NCBI GenBank assembly: GCA_036835375.1
Contig: DAITMB010000009.1
Coordinates: 1-64,000, forward strand
Length of the DNA stretch: 64,000 nucleotides
Direction: 5' to 3'
Origin: JANQTF01 sp036835375
GTDB lineage: Bacteria; Bacteroidota; Bacteroidia; J057
Shown here piece by piece: positions 8,202-15,797 of the stretch. Position numbers and translations under genes: made by a program. Positions within the stretch are counted from its first letter, which is position 1, and each line of letters opens with the position of its first letter. The notes beneath the pieces were generated by a model that was given only the letters and a program-made list of their open reading frames with translations, ran no database searches and was not told the DNA's origin.

Positions 8202-9425
8202 TCAGTCACGTGACACGCCTAGTGACGGCTCACCGAGCGCGTCATGAGTGCAATCATATAACTGTAAATTTTGGCTGATGTTCTTGAAATTATGTTCCGC
8301 GTCCAAGAAAGCGAATGTCGCAGGGCCATTGTTGCGGATGCAAATCTGAAACTCTGGCTTGACCACCCCAGATTCGTCCAAAGTTGCAGGGTCGATGATG
8401 CCGTCATAGAGAATGTCTGGCACGTCTTTCCGGAATTTGGCAAAGAGCAGAATTCCAATTTTGTTTTTCAGGGTCGGACGCCTGCGCTTCTTAGTGAAAG
8501 CGTTGTCGTGAATATTCACCGCGGTGGGATAGGGATAATACGTGCTGTCATGGATTGGAGACTCGGTCATGAAGTAGGAAATCACCCCGGTGCCCACCGT
8601 TCGGTTATGCTCAATGCGATTTTCATAAATATCTACCTGGCTGGTTGCCAACACCAGCACACCAGTCCCCGGAGGCACAGTCGCCACGATGTTGCCTTTA
8701 GGCGCAAAGTTGCGGTAGTTGTTCTCATGGACGTAGTTGCGATATACCCGCACATTTCCCCCACGGCCTTTGGGCAGATCGGGCAAATCAAAGACGAGAA
8801 TGCCGCCTGTGTTCTCGTAAGCTTCACAGTCATAGACATCGGCCATGGTCGTGTTCTCAATCTCAATGCCAGCCACATTCCGATAAGCCAGGCTGTTGCG
8901 CACAATCACTTGGTGGGACTGGCCCACATAGATCCCCGCATCGCTCGCCCCGATGGCGTGACAGTGATCTATGAGCACATTTTGACAAGACACGGGGTAA
9001 AGCCCATAAGAACCATTGGTCTTCTTGGGCCGACCTGTCCACTCCGTTTTTACGCCTAGAAAAGTAAGCCCATCCACATTCATGGCCTTGATACAATCGC
9101 CGATGGCATCCTGAATCGTGAGATGGAGGAGGCTGATGTTGCGAGAATTGGTGATTCGGATGCCCTCGGCACCTTCCTTCTGCTTTGCAAAGGAAAGGAT
9201 GGTCTTGTCCATGCCAGCGCCCCGAATGACAATGTCTTGCTTATCGTCCAAGGACAAGCTGCCGCTGACCAAAAATGTCCCGGCAGGAATATCAATGGTG
9301 TCACCAGGTTCGGCCATGATCATTCGGGTCTGGAGCTGCTTCCGAAAAGCGTCGTCAGACTGTGCATGGAGTAGCCCGGAAATGACCAGAAGGGCAAATA
9401 GCAGAGCAGGTAGAAGGTGTTTCAT
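8202..9425 (-). CDS. Exported parallel beta-helix repeat protein (TIGR03805-like)
   Basis: The 407-residue protein has a signal peptide (HLLPALLFALLVISGLLHAQ) followed by a right-handed beta-helix. Successive coils contain ISLLHLTIQDAIGDCIKAMN, VLIDHCHAIGASDAGIYVGQ, VIVRNSLAYRNVAGIEIENT and VDIYENRIEHNRTVGTGVIS, the Asn/Gly-rich ladder of pectate-lyase-like (PbH1) folds. It is first in a two-gene unit with the diheme cytochrome. Folds of this type often bind or cleave acidic polysaccharides, but no catalytic residues can be assigned. It ends 24 bp before the cytochrome start, implying cotranscription. Confidence 0.8.
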   Translation of the reverse strand: MKHLLPALLFALLVISGLLHAQSDDAFRKQLQTRMIMAEPGDTIDIPAGTFLVSGSLSLDDKQDIVIRGAGMDKTILSFAKQKEGAEGIRITNSRNISLLHLTIQDAIGDCIKAMNVDGLTFLGVKTEWTGRPKKTNGSYGLYPVSCQNVLIDHCHAIGASDAGIYVGQSHQVIVRNSLAYRNVAGIEIENTTMADVYDCEAYENTGGILVFDLPDLPKGRGGNVRVYRNYVHENNYRNFAPKGNIVATVPPGTGVLVLATSQVDIYENRIEHNRTVGTGVISYFMTESPIHDSTYYPYPTAVNIHDNAFTKKRRRPTLKNKIGILLFAKFRKDVPDILYDGIIDPATLDESGVVKPEFQICIRNNGPATFAFLDAEHNFKNISQNLQLYDCTHDALGEPSLGVSRD

Positions 9426-9643
9426 AAAGATTTCGTGGCAAGAGTGGGTAGGAGTCAGGGAGGGAAATGTGATAGAACCGAATGTAGGAAAGAATAAAGA
9501 AACGTTGGACTGGAAACGGTTGTTAAAAAACTGAACATCCAGTAAAATCTACAAAGAAAGATACAAATAATTCACATTCACTTTGGCTTTTTGTTTGAGC
9601 AAGCACTACATTTATTTTTCGGAAGGTTAATTATTAAAGGCAG

Positions 9644-10252
9644 GTGGGAAGAAAAAGCATACAGGGCGAACGGAGGGAAGAAATTCTGGATCACTTCTGT
9701 CAGGCAGTGATAGAGGATGGGCTGGAGGGGGCGTCAACCGTGAACGTCGCTCGGAGAGCAGGCATTCGTACCAGTTTGCTCATGCACAGTTTTCCCAGCA
9801 AGGTGCTCCTGGTGCGGGGAATGGTCAAGCGCCTCATTTCGACCTATGAATCCAACTTCCTCCCAGAGCTAGCCCAAGTGAAGGCCCCCGCAGACCGCAT
9901 CAGGCACATCGTGAGGACGCTGCTCGGCGATACATGGGAATTCCTGGACCAGCAGGGCCTGTTTTATACCTGCTATTCTCTGTCCTTTCGAGACCCAGAA
10001 GTCAAGGGAGAATTTCAACGGCTATTTGTCCATTTGAGAAATTTCTTGATTGATGAATTGCAATCAGCAATGACTCAAGGTGCCATCCCCTACCAAAACC
10101 CGGAAGACCTCGCCGACCTGATCATCACCATTGTAGAGGGAAAAGGGCTATATCAACCCTTGGGGCAGTCAGAGACATGGGCTAGGCGACAATCCGAATT
10201 TTTGATTGACACACTCGAAAGAAGCATTTTTCACCATAGGGAGCGACCCTAG
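9644..10252 (+). CDS. TetR/AcrR-family transcriptional regulator (GTG start)
   Basis: A 202-residue DNA-binding protein. The TetR N-terminal helix-turn-helix is at residues 10-56: RREEILDHFCQAVIEDGLEG, then VNVARRAGIRTSLLMHSFPS. The ligand-binding half starts with KVLLVRGMVKRLISTYESNF and contains GLFYTCYSLSFRDPEVKGEF, closely matched by the next gene. The start is GTG at 9644; no ATG precedes the homologous region. The HTH departs from the usual STxxIAxxAGV (here STVNVARRAGI). Tandem arrangement with a clear paralogue suggests duplication. Its target is unknown. Confidence 0.85.
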   Translation: MGRKSIQGERREEILDHFCQAVIEDGLEGASTVNVARRAGIRTSLLMHSFPSKVLLVRGMVKRLISTYESNFLPELAQVKAPADRIRHIVRTLLGDTWEFLDQQGLFYTCYSLSFRDPEVKGEFQRLFVHLRNFLIDELQSAMTQGAIPYQNPEDLADLIITIVEGKGLYQPLGQSETWARRQSEFLIDTLERSIFHHRERP

Positions 10253-10266
10253 ATTTTCTCCCATTT

Positions 10267-10280
10267 GTGAATAAGTTCAC
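10267..10280. promoter_or_regulatory. Perfect 14-bp inverted repeat (possible TetR operator)
   Basis: GTGAATAAGTTCAC has 5-bp arms around TAAG. It lies between the two TetR genes, close to a second palindrome, and is the right size for a TetR-dimer site. Binding is inference. Confidence 0.3.
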
Positions 10281-10287
10281 TTTTCTC

Positions 10288-10309
10288 ACTTTTTCTAAAC
10301 AGGAAAAGT
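10288..10309. promoter_or_regulatory. 22-bp imperfect palindrome between TetR genes (possible operator)
   Basis: The arms ACTTTTTCT and AGGAAAAGT flank AAAC with one mismatch. It sits 8 bp after the 14-bp inverted repeat and about 245 bp upstream of the second TetR ATG. The rest of the 301-bp intergenic stretch (10253-10553) shows nothing I can name. Confidence 0.35.
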
Positions 10310-10553
10310 AAAAAATTCGCAACTTCCCGGATGGATTATCCTTTCCATTTTTCACCCCACGAACCTACGCACCCTTCTTCTCTGTCTTTTTTAAACTTTC
10401 AAAAAGGACATCAACAACAAATGGCAGCGACACGTCACAAGGTGCTTATTTTGTTCCAACAACATTCCCTATCATCACTTTCTGGCTGGCGATGATAGGT
10501 GTTAGAAACGAGGTGCCAGTTCTTTTTACGTTTGTTATAACCCCCGAGGTCAT

Positions 10554-11156
10554 ATGGGCCGCACAAGCAAAGCTACCCTACGAAGGCAAGAAATTCTTTC
10601 TCATTTTTATGAGGTCATCATCGAAGAAGGCTTCGAAGGGGCTTCCATCGCCAAAATCGCCAAAAGGATGGAGGTAAATCCCAGCCTTCTTATCCACTAC
10701 TTTTCGACCAAGGATACGATGGTGCTGGGATTGATCGATTACATTATCGACACCTATTCTTCTCAGCTCATCCCCGATTTCTCCACCACAGAAGATCCCA
10801 ACGAGCGCTGGGAGGACGTGCTCGACGTCATTTCTCGGATCCAATGGGACCGTATCATGGACAATGTCGTCTTCTATTCGTGCTACACGCTCACCTTTCG
10901 TAACGACGAAGTCAAGAAGCGCTTCAACGATTTGTACCGCGGCATCACTCACACCATCGCATACGAACTAGAATTCGCCAAGCGAGCTGGCATCATTCAG
11001 GTGAAACACCCCATTCGACTCGCCGAAATCATTGTATCACTGATCGAAGGCTTTAATTACTTTCAGCACGTATCGCCGCTCTCTCCCGATAATGAGGCAC
11101 GCGCCGAGCGGATCAAGGGCACCATTCGCGCCCTGTGCCAAGGTCAGCCATTGTGA
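10554..11156 (+). CDS. TetR/AcrR-family transcriptional regulator, paralogue of the upstream gene
   Basis: The 200-residue product has an HTH at residues 10-56 (RRQEILSHFYEVIIEEGFEG, then ASIAKIAKRMEVNPSLLIHY). The ligand domain includes VVFYSCYTLTFRNDEVKKRF, matching YTCYSLSFRDPEVKGEF of the gene before it. Shared landmarks throughout (EILxHF, IxIxTYxS, CYxLxFRxxEVK, LAxxIxxxxEG) show the two came from a common ancestor. The family is similar in length and layout to BetI/AcrR repressors. There is no divergent target gene; the neighbour on the right points back toward it (convergent). Confidence 0.85.
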   Translation: MGRTSKATLRRQEILSHFYEVIIEEGFEGASIAKIAKRMEVNPSLLIHYFSTKDTMVLGLIDYIIDTYSSQLIPDFSTTEDPNERWEDVLDVISRIQWDRIMDNVVFYSCYTLTFRNDEVKKRFNDLYRGITHTIAYELEFAKRAGIIQVKHPIRLAEIIVSLIEGFNYFQHVSPLSPDNEARAERIKGTIRALCQGQPL

Positions 11157-11301
11157 TATCGGCAACGGTCAGCAGCTATGTATCGTGGGGAGGTTCGGAG
11201 CGACTGCCTGTCCAACTGTGACCAGCCAACCAAGAAGAACGATAGTTGCAGAAACCACTGCCCGCCGCTCGAAAACTTAGTTGTTGGTGGCTATATTTAT
11301 T

Positions 11302-12348
11302 TCAATTAAGTGAATCTAAAAATATCAAAACATCTTCAATAAATTTTTCTGGTTCCTCATAATGAATATTATGACCAGTATTTTCATAAATTTTATGAGT
11401 TACTAAATTTGGATGCAAACTTTTCAATCTTTCATTTTCTTGCTCAAAAGGAAATAAATCACCTTCACTGACTGGATCTAAAATTAGCATCGGAACCTTC
11501 AGATTTCTGTATATTATCATAGGCTCCATGAGCACCATAGACCTGGCAAATAAGGGCGCTTGGGCAGGTCTTTTAATATTCTTCAAAAACTGCTCAAGAT
11601 TTGCCATATGGAACAATTCTTCAACTCCTGATCCAATGGTCCAACACCCATCTTTGTCCTGAGTAATCCAAGCTATGATTTCAAAGTGTACCCCAGCATC
11701 ATGTTGGTCATGGTATTTTTTATAAACTTCGAATTCGGTCTCAAATTTTTGGTATTCTACCCGATCGTTAAATAGATTTTCTATTAAATCGGTTAGCTCT
11801 TTGTCTTCTAATGTGTGATAAAAAAAATTAGCACCTACTGATCCTCCATCCTCTAACATGAGAGCTTTAACTCTTTCTGGGTAGGAGTCATAAAACGCGG
11901 TGGCGATATACCCACCTCTTGACCATCCACCAATTACGGCTTTTTCAATATTTTTATGATTCATTAACTCTAAAATATCATCGGCTATGTGGTGTAGCGA
12001 TACTTCATGTGTCGGTATAGGCGTCAAGCCATGACCATAATAATCAATCGCAATTAAATAATATCCTTGCGGGACAATTCTGTCAGCCAAATCCTTCATT
12101 TCGTAAGAATTTGTAAAGCTTCCATGAATCCAAATGATGGGCATATCTTCTGGATTTCCCCATGCCAGATAATGCATATTGACATTTCTTGTTTGGAAAT
12201 AATGTCCATATTCTTGCTCATATTCTTCGAATTCATATCGAGCTTGAATATACTTTTTTTCCATTTCATCAGAATTTTGGGCAACACTATTTGAACTAAC
12301 AAGCAAAGTACACCCTACACATAAACTCCATGCTAAAATAATTCTCAT
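11302..12348 (-). CDS. Exported alpha/beta-fold hydrolase, AT-rich
   Basis: A 348-residue protein from Met 12348 (MRIILAWSLC), chosen because it begins a compact signal peptide ending SSNSVAQ; an upstream in-frame Met at 12375 adds nine residues. Hydrolase landmarks: oxyanion-hole region IIWIHGSFTNSYEM, nucleophile elbow GGWSRGG (Ser), acid LILDPVSEGD and histidine ENTGHNIHYEEPEKF. It is related to carboxylesterase/haloperoxidase-type members; the substrate is unknown. Codons are markedly A/T-ending, unlike both flanks, so recent transfer from a lower-GC Bacteroidota relative is likely. It is monocistronic. Confidence 0.8.
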   Translation of the reverse strand: MRIILAWSLCVGCTLLVSSNSVAQNSDEMEKKYIQARYEFEEYEQEYGHYFQTRNVNMHYLAWGNPEDMPIIWIHGSFTNSYEMKDLADRIVPQGYYLIAIDYYGHGLTPIPTHEVSLHHIADDILELMNHKNIEKAVIGGWSRGGYIATAFYDSYPERVKALMLEDGGSVGANFFYHTLEDKELTDLIENLFNDRVEYQKFETEFEVYKKYHDQHDAGVHFEIIAWITQDKDGCWTIGSGVEELFHMANLEQFLKNIKRPAQAPLFARSMVLMEPMIIYRNLKVPMLILDPVSEGDLFPFEQENERLKSLHPNLVTHKIYENTGHNIHYEEPEKFIEDVLIFLDSLN

Positions 12349-12615
12349 ATTCATACAGTTTACATCTATCACCATTAGCTCCCCTCGATTAAGAATTCAT
12401 TAATTAGACACCCAAAATTATTTTCCGTAACCAAACGCATAGCGATCACATCTCCCAATCATCCCTTTTCACGAGAAAATTGCTGCAAACAATCCGCTCC
12501 CGGCTGGTAGATCGCTCTTACCAGTCATGACACAATGAAATAACTGCCCTGGAAAAATATTCCTGGCCACACAGCGCCCCGAATTTCAGATGTTACCCGA
12601 TTTTTCGCTCTCCTT

Positions 12616-14211
12616 TCACAAGCCCGGCTCTTCTGGCTCGGGGTCCTGAACCATCTCCGCAGGGAGATAATCTTTCAGCTCACTGTAGGTCTCTGTGCTG
12701 TTGAGAATGCGGTCGGAGCCCAGCTGGATGTGCTTTAAAAATGGCGTAGCATGCAGCCCGATCACAAACATCAGGACCACCAACGGCAATAGCAGCCCCA
12801 CCTCGCTGCGGGTGAGGTCTGTCATTTTTGCTTGGATCAAGGCAGAGGTCTCCCCAAACATGGTCTTGCGAAACATATTGAGCAAATACACAGCTGCAAG
12901 AATCACTGCCAGGGAAGCCAGCACAGCAAAAGTACCGCTGATCACCTCAGAGTCGAAGGAGCCGATAAGAATCAGAAATTCTCCTACAAATCCACTCAAC
13001 CCGGGCAAGCCCACCGAAGCTAAGAGTGAAATCATGAACAACAAGGCCAGCTTCGGGGCTACGCCAGCCACACCCTGAAAATCCAGCACATCGCGGCCGG
13101 GATGACGGCGCATCATCATGCCTACCAACAAAAACATCGCGGCTGTGGACACCCCATGCGCCACCATCTGCAACACCGCACCTCCCAGAGCCTCCGTGCT
13201 GAAAGCGAAAATCCCCAGCACAATGAAGCCCAAGTGAGAAAGGGAAGAAAAAGCGATCAGCCGCTTGAGGTCCGTTTGTACGATCGCCAGGTAAGCACCA
13301 TACAAAATGCTGATCACCGCGAAAGTGGAGATCAGCCCTGCCGACTCCGCAGAAACGGTGGGAAACAGTGCCAAGCAGATCCGAATAAGTCCATAGGCGC
13401 CCATCTTGGAGAGCAGCGCAGCCAAAATCACCGATCCGGTCGTGGAAGCTTGTGAATACGTGAGGGCCTGCCAGCTATGGAGTGGCACCAGCGGCACCTT
13501 GATTGCAAAAGCAAGGAAGAAGCCCAGGAAGATCCATCCTTGTTCGCTGGCTGAGAAGACACCCGAGCTCAGGGCTTGACGTATCTCAAAATAATCAGTC
13601 GTGAGATAGCCTGCACGCACATTGACCGCGAGATAGATCAGCGACACCAGCATGAGAAGAGATCCCGCCAGGGTGTAAATGAAAAACTTGATGGCGGCCT
13701 CGCTGCGTCGCTCTCCTCCCCATATTCCAATAAAAAAGGCCGTAGGAATCAGCACCAATTCAAAAAAGACATAGAATAGCAAAAGATCCAGCGAGACGAA
13801 GAAGCCCAAAAGTCCCACTTCTAGCAAAAGCAACATGAGGTAAAATAAGCGCTGCTGAGAGAGGTCTTTGTTCCAATTGTACAACACAAGCACCGGAAAG
13901 AGCAGTGCCGTGAGCAGAAGCAAATATGCAGAGATGCCATCGACCCCGATCATGTATTGCACATTGACGCTCGAAGTGACCATCCAGTCTGCCTGCACAA
14001 AGAAGAGAAAGCCCGCCTGACCCAGGTCGGCAGGAACAGCTGCGCTGCTATAGACCCAGTGGAGCACGACTCCTGCCAGCAGCGGAATGCTCGTGAATAT
14101 CAAAGCGACTAGCTTGGCTCGGTGGGTGCTTATAAGCGCCAGGAGAGGAATTCCGACCAAAGGTGAGAAAATCCCGATTTGCAAAAGAAGGCTATGCCAG
14201 TCTTGGTTCAT
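12616..14211 (-). CDS. nuoM: NADH-quinone oxidoreductase subunit M-like (NuoM/MrpD superfamily), outside a nuo operon
   Basis: The 531-residue membrane protein starts at Met 14211 (MNQDWHSLLLQIGIF); the 17-residue extension from 14262 is not NuoM-like. About 14 TM segments are present, with proton-channel signatures: LLLFYVFFELVLIPTAFFIG (key Glu), KVPLVPLHSWQALTYSQAST (Lys and His), QTDLKRLIAFSSLSHLGFIV (Lys) and VGLPGLSGFVGEFLILIGSF. These match NuoM of complex I. The usual neighbours nuoL and nuoN are absent; an exported T9SS protein lies upstream and non-coding DNA downstream. It may be a scattered complex I gene or an extra antiporter-like subunit. Confidence 0.8.
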   Translation of the reverse strand: MNQDWHSLLLQIGIFSPLVGIPLLALISTHRAKLVALIFTSIPLLAGVVLHWVYSSAAVPADLGQAGFLFFVQADWMVTSSVNVQYMIGVDGISAYLLLLTALLFPVLVLYNWNKDLSQQRLFYLMLLLLEVGLLGFFVSLDLLLFYVFFELVLIPTAFFIGIWGGERRSEAAIKFFIYTLAGSLLMLVSLIYLAVNVRAGYLTTDYFEIRQALSSGVFSASEQGWIFLGFFLAFAIKVPLVPLHSWQALTYSQASTTGSVILAALLSKMGAYGLIRICLALFPTVSAESAGLISTFAVISILYGAYLAIVQTDLKRLIAFSSLSHLGFIVLGIFAFSTEALGGAVLQMVAHGVSTAAMFLLVGMMMRRHPGRDVLDFQGVAGVAPKLALLFMISLLASVGLPGLSGFVGEFLILIGSFDSEVISGTFAVLASLAVILAAVYLLNMFRKTMFGETSALIQAKMTDLTRSEVGLLLPLVVLMFVIGLHATPFLKHIQLGSDRILNSTETYSELKDYLPAEMVQDPEPEEPGL

Positions 14212-14290
14212 TGTCCTGAATTGGAGGTGTGCGTAACTCGGCTGAAAATTAGTCCAAATCATGCTCTTTCACAAAGTCTTCTACACGAGA

Positions 14291-14320
14291 AGCCCCGGCC
14301 AAAGCAAATTGGTCGGGGCT
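14291..14320 (-). terminator. Hairpin between the T9SS cargo gene and nuoM
   Basis: AGCCCCG pairs with CGGGGCT, extended by inner pairs around an AT-rich loop. It lies 50-80 nt beyond the stop of the gene at 14373 and before the nuoM start. The T-tract is weak, so termination may depend on other factors. Confidence 0.45.
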
Positions 14321-14372
14321 AAAGGGAGAAATCATGGTGTTTTTACAATGCGGTAGGGATGATCTGCCTAGA

Positions 14373-15374
14373 CTATTGCCGCACCAAGCGCTGGGTAGCG
14401 ACCTGGTGGGTGCCACGGAGGCTCACCAAGTAATGGCCTTGATCCAGGTTCCAATAGGTAGAGACGGCCACTTCTCCCATTTCGCTGCTGAGCGTTGACT
14501 GACTCAACATGGGCTGCCCAAGCAGATTCCTGACTTCGATCTGAATCACTTCACCTGCCTCGAATCCGGTTGCTTTCAATTGGAGCTGACTCTCCATGTT
14601 CTGCGGATTCGGATACATCACCATGTGGACCGAAGCGGGCTTGGCCTCATTGTGGTCTGCTGCATCAGATGGATCGTAGGTGCCCGCGACACTATTTTGT
14701 CCAGCGTTGCAATCCGCCAATTGGGTATAGAGGCTCAATCCGCGATGCATGACAGTGGCCAAAAAGATGTTTTTGGCTAAAGGATCAGTTAATTCTTCTT
14801 CTACATTCACCCACACCCGGAATCCCAACTCTGCAACCCAAGCTCCCTGGCCCGCAATCAAGACCTCATTTCCGTGCAAGTGCAGCTCTCCTTGGATGAA
14901 AAAGGCGCCACAGCTTCCATTTTGAATGTCGAGGTGACTTCCTATCAGGCTCAAGCTCGCTCCGAACATCGTCTGAGACCCTTCACCCAGTACCAAACGG
15001 CTCGGTGTTTCGCCATGTGTCCGAATCAAGATGGGCAAGTTACTTATGAGGATGCCTTCGTTTTTCCACTCTTTCCCCTCAAACACGAAGACTGCCCGAT
15101 CGCCAAATCCCACCACTTCTAAAATGCCTTCATTTTCGATGAGAAGGTTACCACCATGCACATAGGTATTTTTCAAGATGAATGTCATGGGGTGACGAAG
15201 AACCACAATGTCATTTGCACCAGGCACTCCTTCCTGGCCCGACTCAGCTGAATCCATGTTCCAGCTTTGGGGGTCGTTCCAGTCGCTGGACAGGCCGCTG
15301 CTATACCAAATCTCTGAAGCTTGGGTAGGGAAAGACAGCAGGATCAACGAGAGGAGAAAGAGGAGCTTTTTCAT
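14373..15374 (-). CDS. T9SS type A secreted protein with G8-like region
   Basis: The 333-residue protein starts with a signal peptide (KKLLFLLSLILLSFPTQA). The next segment, SSGLSSDWNDPQSWNMDSAE then VPGANDIVVL, resembles the start of G8/polymer-binding beta domains (W...W, P...D motifs). The last 80 residues (MVMYPNPQNMESQLQLKATG, then IEVRNLLGQPMLSQST and HYLVSLRGTHQVATQRLVRQ) form the Por-secretion type A sorting domain: YPNP start, NLLGQ middle and final basic QRLVRQ. The protein should cross the outer membrane by type IX secretion and be released or surface-anchored. Cargo function is unknown. Confidence 0.8.
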   Translation of the reverse strand: MKKLLFLLSLILLSFPTQASEIWYSSGLSSDWNDPQSWNMDSAESGQEGVPGANDIVVLRHPMTFILKNTYVHGGNLLIENEGILEVVGFGDRAVFVFEGKEWKNEGILISNLPILIRTHGETPSRLVLGEGSQTMFGASLSLIGSHLDIQNGSCGAFFIQGELHLHGNEVLIAGQGAWVAELGFRVWVNVEEELTDPLAKNIFLATVMHRGLSLYTQLADCNAGQNSVAGTYDPSDAADHNEAKPASVHMVMYPNPQNMESQLQLKATGFEAGEVIQIEVRNLLGQPMLSQSTLSSEMGEVAVSTYWNLDQGHYLVSLRGTHQVATQRLVRQ

Positions 15375-15797
15375 AACAAATGTGGTTCGATGCGTGAATG
15401 GAGAGCTACTTGGACGAAGTGGGCGGCGGAGTTACATCAGTCAATTGTGGAATCTGCAAGTGATCTGAGGAATCGTCTCAGGAATAGATTCGACAAAGGG
15501 GATATTCAAGCGGGGGCCGATCGTTTCGCATAATGTAAAGATGCACGTCGCAAGTCTTTGGAACTAAGGGGATTATTCCGAACGGGGTTTCTTGCGGAGT
15601 GAACCGGACTTTTGTGGTATCCATCGGTTGAGAACCCTACCCTTTTGCCCTCTCTTTTGACTCCTTGCGCAAAAACGACACTGTGGCGGCGCACACCAAC
15701 GCATTGGCACGATCCTAATGGACTGTGGGACCTACTGGATGGCGCTTTTTGCCGGGCGAGTGGATAGGGAAGTGGACAGGAGAGTCTTCAAATCCGG
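15375..15797. other. Non-coding interval (423 bp)
   Basis: This lies upstream of the T9SS cargo gene and downstream of the SerB-SerA fusion, both on the minus strand. I see no conserved ORF, tRNA or strong hairpin. It should contain the promoter of the T9SS gene, but no good TAnnTTTG match was found. Confidence 0.5.

Noticed and set aside
8271..9059. 262-residue ORF opposite the beta-helix gene
   Set aside because: It lies wholly antisense to a well-supported gene and has no domain features; long antisense frames are common in GC-rich coding DNA.
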